A DNA stretch of 64,000 bases from contig NZ_LR812090.1 in the NCBI RefSeq assembly GCF_903772925.1, forward strand, positions 872,629-936,628, given 5' to 3'. The stretch is from Alteromonas macleodii. Lineage in GTDB: Bacteria > Pseudomonadota > Gammaproteobacteria > Enterobacterales > Alteromonadaceae. The notes under the pieces are model-generated. The model did not search any database, was not told where the DNA came from, and saw nothing but the letters and a program-made list of their open reading frames with translations. Shown piece by piece: positions 59,367 to 64,000 of this stretch. The first letter of the stretch is position 1. Each line of letters begins with the position of its first letter. The position numbers and the translations under genes are program-made.

Positions 59367-60548
59367 TTAGTGCGCGTGAGATGCGCCGGATTTTTGTATA
59401 TCCGCTTTGATTAAGTAGCTGTTGTCGACAACATACCTTTGTCCGGCAGATAGTCCGGCGACAACTTCGGAAAAGTTGTCGTCCTGCAATCCTAAGGTTA
59501 CAGGTGTTGCCTGATAAGCATTGCCTTCATTCAGGAACACAACCGGCTTATTGTTCAGGGTTTGAATGGCCCGATTTTCTATTTTTACCGGCACCGATTT
59601 TTGTTGTGAGTCGACAATGCCTGTGACTAAATCGCCGGGAGAGAGTAGGCCGTCCTTGTTCACCACTTTTACCAGTGCTAGCTGGTAGGGTTGCCCTTCG
59701 TGAGAAGGAACAATGCTGGTAATCGTGCTCTCGAGTTGACGACCATTTGCGATAATGTGAACTGATTTACCTTCAGCAACCTGACCACGGTGAGCTGGAA
59801 ACACCTTTAATTCCGCCCAAAGCACTGAAGTATCAACAATCGTAAAAAGCGGTGTTGTGCGGGTAAGCTCTCCGATATTCAGGTTGCGCGATACGACAAC
59901 GCCATTGATTGGCGCTTTTACATCGTAAGACTGGAGGCTGTCATTTGACTGCACCTGCGCTATTGCCTCTCCGGCTTTCACAGTCTGGCCAATATCAGTA
60001 AAGAGCTGCTCAACAATTCCCGTAAACCGGGCGTGAACCTCGGCACGCTGTTGTGGCGGTATAGTCAACTGACCATAAACCTCGGTGTGCTTTTTTATTT
60101 CACCGCCCGTAGCAACGTTTGTGGTTACGCCAGCCTGACTGGAATACGCATCATCTATCTCAGTTCGGGCTTCGTGCTTCTCCCAATCCCACGAAAAGCT
60201 ATTCTCTCCCAGTGAGAGTGCAATATTCGCGAGAAATGAGTGCGGCTCAGCGATAAAACTTGTGGACCTGAGCCCATTTTCATAGCTTTCAAAATGGATG
60301 ATGTCCTGACGTCCTCCCATACGATTGAGCGTGACGTTAAGCGCGTCAGGTGGCAGCGGCTGGGAGCGATCAGCCCTTTCGGCCAGTAAATATGCTCCCT
60401 CTTTCGTATCCTGAATGCGTAATGTCAACGATACGCTGCTATTGGTAAATGTTTTCGATTCAGCCGCGTGGGATTGTTTACCACTTGCTGCGGCATTGGC
60501 ATCCGTCAGACACAGTAGTAGTGAGATAATAACTAATAGTCTATTCAT
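59367..60548 (-). CDS. czcB: RND efflux periplasmic adaptor, CzcB type
   Basis: Membrane-fusion protein of 393 aa linking CzcA to the outer membrane channel. Signal peptide at about 1-21 (LTDANAAA). An N-terminal metal-binding-like extension precedes the barrel-hairpin-lipoyl core VYGQLTIPPQQRAEVHARFTGIVEQLFTDIGQTVKAGEAIAQVQS, then GVVVSRNLNIGELTRTTPLFTIVDTSVLWAEL. The ATG at 60548 overlaps the czcC stop by 8 bases (ATGAATAG), so translation is coupled; the upstream frame to 60608 lies inside czcC and is not used. Confidence 0.92.
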   Translation of the reverse strand: MNRLLVIISLLLCLTDANAAASGKQSHAAESKTFTNSSVSLTLRIQDTKEGAYLLAERADRSQPLPPDALNVTLNRMGGRQDIIHFESYENGLRSTSFIAEPHSFLANIALSLGENSFSWDWEKHEARTEIDDAYSSQAGVTTNVATGGEIKKHTEVYGQLTIPPQQRAEVHARFTGIVEQLFTDIGQTVKAGEAIAQVQSNDSLQSYDVKAPINGVVVSRNLNIGELTRTTPLFTIVDTSVLWAELKVFPAHRGQVAEGKSVHIIANGRQLESTITSIVPSHEGQPYQLALVKVVNKDGLLSPGDLVTGIVDSQQKSVPVKIENRAIQTLNNKPVVFLNEGNAYQATPVTLGLQDDNFSEVVAGLSAGQRYVVDNSYLIKADIQKSGASHAH

Positions 60549-61836
60549 GGTTATTCCGGAATTCTTGAGTAGGAGAAGCCTGACCGGATACTCCGGTCCA
60601 CTGTTCAACGAGTGACTGGTTCACTAACGCGCTTTCGCTCAATTCGATGACCTTTGCACGTGCCCGTATCAACGCATCTCTGGATGCAATCCAATCCTGG
60701 TAGCTGTATGCCCCTCGCTGGTAACCTTCGAGCACGAGCGTGGTAGCTGTTTCAAGGTCGGGCAAAACGGTGTCGTTGATATGCTTTACAGCATCAATGG
60801 TGAAATTGAGATATTGCTGTGCTTTAAACAGTAATGCTTTTATCTCAAGTATCTGACTGTCTCTGGCAATTACCGCGGCTTCTTTTTTCGCCAGGGCAGC
60901 CTGAGTAGCGCCTTGGTTTCTTTGTTCGGCAAAAAGCGGCATGGAAACAGCAGCAACAACAGACGTATCCTGAACTGCCTGAGAGCGCCGTACACCTATG
61001 CGCCATGAAATATCAGCACTGGCATTACTTTCTACCAGCTTTTGTTCAGCTTCTTTCACACTGATAGCTTGGGTGAGTCGTTCCACATTTGCTGATTCAA
61101 GAAACTGTTGATAAACAGCGGAATACTGCCGTTTTGCGGGAAGGGTACTAAGTGAACCCGAGATTTTATCGATTGCCTCAGCATCTCCCTGCCAAAATAG
61201 AGCAAGTGACTGCTTGGCAATAGCGAGAGCCGTTTCAGCGGATGCTTTGTCGACTCTGGCTTGATTGAGTGCGGCTCTGGCGCGTAGAAATTCAGCTTTA
61301 TTGGTTGCGCCTTTCTCAACGCGCTGTTTAACGATAGATAAGGCCTCATCAGCGAGAGAAACAGACGTTTCCGCTAATGTCAGCCGCTCTTTAGCTGCGA
61401 GTGTTTTTACATAGTGCCGGGTTAGTTCGCTTAACAGTTTGAGCGAAGCAACATAGCGCTCTGACTGTAACAGGGATAAATTGGCGTCAACTAAGGATAC
61501 CCTTGCATCGAGCTTTCCTCCCATCTCGAAAACAGAGGAGAGTGAGACCGTCAGCTCAGCATCACTAATGCCTGACGCATCTCCTGAACCGAGCAGGTTT
61601 TCTGCTTCAACGCCAACGTGATAAGCCGGAGTGAGATTAGCCAGCGTTCTATCTGCCTCGGTAGCAGTGAGCAGCGACTGATATCGCTGTAAATCCGGGT
61701 GTTGCCGCAATGTCAGTCGTGCCGCTTGTTCGAGCGTTATCGTTTTGCTTATTGCAGTGGGTGATATGAATAGCAACACACTACTCACGATCACAGTGCA
61801 CATACGCCTGCGCGCATGCGAAATAAAAGAGTTCAT
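60541..61836 (-). CDS. czcC: Outer membrane efflux protein, CzcC (TolC family)
   Basis: Outer-membrane channel of the metal efflux complex, 431 aa. Signal peptide ends ISPTAISK. The mature protein has two TolC-type repeats of long helices (LEQAARLTLRQHPDLQRYQSLL; VERLTQAISVKEAEQKLVESNASADISWRIGVRRS) and a terminal YQDWIASRDALIRARAKVIELSESALVNQSLVEQWTG. Weak CAGGAT ribosome site. Second gene of the cluster, after the CzcI-like gene. Confidence 0.9.
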   Translation of the reverse strand: MNSFISHARRRMCTVIVSSVLLFISPTAISKTITLEQAARLTLRQHPDLQRYQSLLTATEADRTLANLTPAYHVGVEAENLLGSGDASGISDAELTVSLSSVFEMGGKLDARVSLVDANLSLLQSERYVASLKLLSELTRHYVKTLAAKERLTLAETSVSLADEALSIVKQRVEKGATNKAEFLRARAALNQARVDKASAETALAIAKQSLALFWQGDAEAIDKISGSLSTLPAKRQYSAVYQQFLESANVERLTQAISVKEAEQKLVESNASADISWRIGVRRSQAVQDTSVVAAVSMPLFAEQRNQGATQAALAKKEAAVIARDSQILEIKALLFKAQQYLNFTIDAVKHINDTVLPDLETATTLVLEGYQRGAYSYQDWIASRDALIRARAKVIELSESALVNQSLVEQWTGVSGQASPTQEFRNNHE

Positions 61837-61883
61837 ATTGTAAATCCTGGTCAGTAACTAAATAGATAAAAAATGACTAGGAT

Positions 61884-62255
61884 TCAGGCTCTGGGAGGAC
61901 GGTCGATACCAGGTTGTAAGTGAGAGGGAGGGAAAGGACGATATGCAGCTAGTGCCATCTCGCCAAATTTACCTAAATGGCTATCAGTATTTTTAAATAA
62001 TACGACATGGGTAAAATGCCCGTGACAGGAGCAGCAGTGGTCACAGTTGTCTGTACCTGCGTTGTCTGCAGCATCTTTATCTGGCTGGCAAACACTGGAG
62101 TCCTGAACACACAGTTCATGGTGTGATTCTGAGGCGCTTTCGAAGAAGCTATCAAAAGCAAACGCATCTGAGGCAAACAAAAACAACTGTGCAAACAGCA
62201 TCAGGGCGGTAATCACCACCTTGCTGCTAGTTCTGTTGTTTTGATGCGACTTCAT
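61884..62255 (-). CDS. Cys/His-rich small exported protein, CzcI-like
   Basis: A 123-residue exported protein with a signal peptide (about 1-33, ending DAFA). The mature part is rich in possible metal ligands: ESHHELCVQDSSVCQ and DNCDHCCSCHGHFTHVV. Size, signal peptide and location immediately before czcCBA match CzcI of the Cupriavidus czc operon, a regulatory or metal-buffering protein; sequence identity is limited, so the name is inferred from context. The start at 62255 follows GAGGA. First gene of the - strand metal operon. Confidence 0.6.
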   Translation of the reverse strand: MKSHQNNRTSSKVVITALMLFAQLFLFASDAFAFDSFFESASESHHELCVQDSSVCQPDKDAADNAGTDNCDHCCSCHGHFTHVVLFKNTDSHLGKFGEMALAAYRPFPPSHLQPGIDRPPRA

Positions 62256-62383
62256 TGCATTCCTCGTTCTATTGGCTACATTAACCTATTAGCTTTAGCG
62301 CCGGAAATCAAGAGAAGGCGCGAGTCATATTGAATTTTGTGGACATTACAACAAACTTTTATGCACAAAATAAGTACGTTCAG

Positions 62384-62420
62384 TAATAGATAAATAAATA
62401 AAAACTAAAAGATAACTAAT
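62384..62420. other. AT-rich unwinding-type stretch
   Basis: TAATAGATAAATAAATAAAA and following bases contain almost no G or C. Located next to iteron-like repeats, it is a candidate DNA-unwinding element of a replication origin. Confidence 0.55.
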
Positions 62421-62467
62421 AGCGACCCTCTACAGCCCAAGCATATTAAGGGCTTCACAGAAGATAG

Positions 62468-62581
62468 AACTTTTTTGATACACAAACAAAACTTTTTTCG
62501 TACGTTGATAAGTCGATTTCAAACCTTTCTCGTACACGAACAGAACTTTTTTCGTACACACGGCGAACTTATTTGGTACAC
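62468..62581 (+). repeat. Iteron array, putative replication origin
   Basis: Five copies of a 16-base motif with consensus AACTTTTTTCGTACAC: starts at 62468 (AACTTTTTTGATACAC), 62490 (AACTTTTTTCGTACGT), 62522 (AACCTTTCTCGTACAC), 62544 (AACTTTTTTCGTACAC) and 62566 (AACTTATTTGGTACAC). Spacing is 22, 32, 22 and 22 bases, i.e. mostly two helical turns, so the sites face the same side of DNA. A weaker copy is near 62353. The array lies directly downstream of the repA-like gene and beside an AT-rich stretch, as in iteron plasmids. Confidence 0.8.
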
Positions 62582-62632
62582 AGCGACAGCAGCTCTTGCA
62601 GGCCTTGTCCAATTACTAGATTTGAATGAAGC

Positions 62633-63454
62633 TCATGAAGCCAGTTGTAATGGTTGAACCGCTGTTTTTCCGCTTCTGAAGGCTATTCCTTTTTCCTTTA
62701 CCTTAATAGAGCATGTTGGTAGGCAGTAGATCACATGCCTGAGAGCCTTGATGACTTTAGCTTTAAATTCGTACAGGTTCTTGCATTTACTTCTCTGGCT
62801 ATGAAATACAGCTTCCAGAATTGCCCAAGGAATGAAATTACTTTCATTATTGCCCTCTTTATTCATAGAGTAAGCTTTCATATTTAAAAACAGATACAAA
62901 TCGATTCCTAGTGGCGATCTCCGCTGAAAAAGTAATTGAAGTGCTCTAGAGTCTACAGGCATGGATTTTTTCACATCACTAATTGAGAAAGGTTTGGTTG
63001 TTCCTTTCGTATACATTCCTGCTGCCGTAAACCGCTCTTCGTTGGAGATCTTCATATTGAGAGCTGAGCGGAAACTAGAATAGAAGCTTGTCAACTGGCT
63101 AGATCCACTTTGCTCTCTTCCCACAACATCGAAAAATGCTTGTCGTTGAGACTTTTTAAGCTCTTCCTCAATTACTTCTTCGATTCCCGTTGTCTTCTCA
63201 AGTTTTGTGAATTGAGTTTGCCAGTAACAAATACTCATTCGCCCAAATGTGCCACCTGGAATACCGCTTTCGCATTCCAACTTTAAAGTTCGCCTGGCGT
63301 TTTCTTTTTCAGCCAATGTTATCGGTACGGTTTGCTTTTGGTGCAAAGGTAGTAGTACCGGATCAATAAGCACTGTCGGGTAGTACGCTATATATTTTTT
63401 GGGGACATCTTCGCAAAAAGATAACTCCCGGATTAGTTCGCTTGCGGATTTCAT
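62633..63454 (-). CDS. RepA-like replication initiator
   Basis: A 273-residue protein resembling plasmid-encoded RepA (PF04796 type). The best matching block is SISDVKKSMPVDSRALQLLFQRRSPLGIDLYLFLNMKAY near residue 165-200, compared with the family pattern PVDxRALxALxxSPLALDIYxWLTYR, followed by a WAILEAVF...FKAKVIKALRHV segment and a final GIAFRSGKTAVQP. The GIPGGTFGRM stretch mirrors the GLPYGTIPRL of RepA. ATG 63454 is preferred over the TTG at 63478, because TAGGATG lies upstream of it. It ends 51 bases before the iterons, its expected target. Confidence 0.72.
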   Translation of the reverse strand: MKSASELIRELSFCEDVPKKYIAYYPTVLIDPVLLPLHQKQTVPITLAEKENARRTLKLECESGIPGGTFGRMSICYWQTQFTKLEKTTGIEEVIEEELKKSQRQAFFDVVGREQSGSSQLTSFYSSFRSALNMKISNEERFTAAGMYTKGTTKPFSISDVKKSMPVDSRALQLLFQRRSPLGIDLYLFLNMKAYSMNKEGNNESNFIPWAILEAVFHSQRSKCKNLYEFKAKVIKALRHVIYCLPTCSIKVKEKGIAFRSGKTAVQPLQLAS

Positions 63455-63479
63455 TAGATATTTACATCCTATACGCAAA

Positions 63480-63698
63480 CTAACCGCTTGTTTTCTGACT
63501 ATCTATCCAATTGTCAAGATCTTTGGAAGGAAAGAGTAACTTCCCATTCATTTTTATGTATGGAGGGACGGGGTTTTGCTCACCATATACGCGGTTTCTG
63601 TATATGCGATTGTATATGGTTCTTTTACTTGAGCGGAGTATGGCTGCTACCTCTTCTAATAAATAGAAGTCAGGCTTTGGTTTTAAGTGTCGGTTCAT
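63480..63698 (-). CDS. AlpA-like excisionase/MerR-type DNA-binding regulator
   Basis: A 72-residue helix-turn-helix protein: DFYLLEEVAAILRSSKRTIYNRIYRNRVYGEQ, then PPYIKMNGKLLFPSKDLDNWID, the AlpA/HTH_17 excisionase-like fold. AlpA proteins activate integrase or excision genes in integrated elements. It is immediately upstream of repA (25 bases), so it may also control replication. The start could be ATG 63698 or GTG 63701; the ATG is chosen. A perfect palindrome lies 177 bases upstream. Confidence 0.8.
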   Translation of the reverse strand: MNRHLKPKPDFYLLEEVAAILRSSKRTIYNRIYRNRVYGEQNPVPPYIKMNGKLLFPSKDLDNWIDSQKTSG

Positions 63699-63875
63699 CA
63701 CAGTAGTTACCTCTGTTCACTGGTAATGTTCAATGCTTACCGATGAAACTACAACGCAATGAGCAACGGGGTGGTCGAAAAACTAGGGTGACTTTGAGGG
63801 GGTTTTTCTGTTTTTAGGAAAAAGCGACATTAAGCTGCCAATTTGAGGCGTAGCTTTGATTAAAAAATAAACTGT

Positions 63876-63895
63876 GAATTTGGCATGCCAAATTC
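63876..63895. promoter_or_regulatory. Perfect 20-bp palindrome upstream of alpA-like gene
   Basis: GAATTTGGCA is followed by its exact reverse complement TGCCAAATTC. A half-site, TGCCAATTTG, occurs 38 bases to the left (63837). Possible operator for a regulator of the island; the binding protein is unknown. Confidence 0.55.
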
Positions 63896-63973
63896 AAAAA
63901 TGGAAAAGTCAGGCCTGAACAGCGGCTTCAATGCTGTTTATTCACCTTTAGATGAAATAAACAGGCAAAGAAA

Positions 63974-64000
63974 ATGACAACGCCCAGAATCATTGCGCAA
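63974..64000 (+). CDS. Possible start of a further gene, cut by the window end
   Basis: ATG at 63974 opens a frame (MTTPRIIAQ) that runs off the end; AGGCAAAG precedes it as a weak ribosome site. An imperfect inverted repeat (TGTTTATTCA / TGAAATAAACA) sits just upstream. Only nine codons are visible, so the call is tentative. Confidence 0.3.

Noticed and set aside
62430..62612. 60-codon - strand frame with repeated KKVLFVYxK
   Set aside because: The repeated peptide is simply the translation of the iteron array; it does not look like a protein gene.

Overview
The window looks like chromosomal DNA of a marine gammaproteobacterium of the Alteromonas type. This is inferred from gene content and protein style: enlarged PstC/PstA permeases, a complete hut cluster, SstT, TrhA, PA2778/PA2779-type proteins, M36-like and M1 secreted peptidases, and moderate GC. 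No marker gene for a firm species call is present.

Core chromosome (about 1-50500). Phosphate uptake comes first: pstC (truncated by the window start), pstA, pstB and phoU on the + strand, then a Pit-type permease with its own PhoB-box-like promoter. Stress and redox genes follow: a tandem-domain Usp, OxyR with both redox cysteines, a tyrosine-phosphatase-like protein, TrhA, a divergent ohrR/ohr pair with two matching operator palindromes, an M1 aminopeptidase lipoprotein and a peroxiredoxin-like protein. After YigZ, a DUF3718-like protein, a soluble PAS chemoreceptor and a DUF3754 protein come sbcD-sbcC (DNA end processing), an S41 peptidase and sstT. Histidine catabolism is encoded by hutG-hutI (-) divergent from hutC-hutU-hutH (+), with a perfect 22-bp HutC-type palindrome between them. 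The next part holds envelope and secreted proteins: CreA, a MipA/OmpV barrel, two tandem paralogous lipoproteins of unknown function, ABC-F YbiT, a PA2779/PA2778 pair, a STAS-like protein, an M36-like metallopeptidase, an MscS channel, a small barrel, an MFS drug exporter and a large repeat-bearing lipoprotein with a YfaP/DUF2135-like end.

Accessory junction (about 50600-53700). This contains an ISL3-family insertion sequence, several detached copies of its right end, and a small - strand locus lying between an old IS-end relic and the intact IS. The locus encodes two tiny peptides with double-glycine-type leaders, then a terminator, then a two-helix membrane protein. It has the layout of a two-peptide bacteriocin with an immunity protein. 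One of the peptides is only 42 aa long.

Genomic island (about 53714 to beyond the window). The left boundary is the 3' half of a tRNA-Met(CAU) gene followed by a tyrosine integrase. The cargo is a - strand czcI-C-B-A-D-like divalent metal efflux cluster. Behind it is a replication module: an AT-rich stretch, five 22-bp-phased iteron-like repeats, a RepA-like initiator and an AlpA-like regulator. The island therefore looks like an integrated replicon, or an element that can replicate after excision. Its other end, where an intact tRNA-Met is expected, lies to the right of the window.
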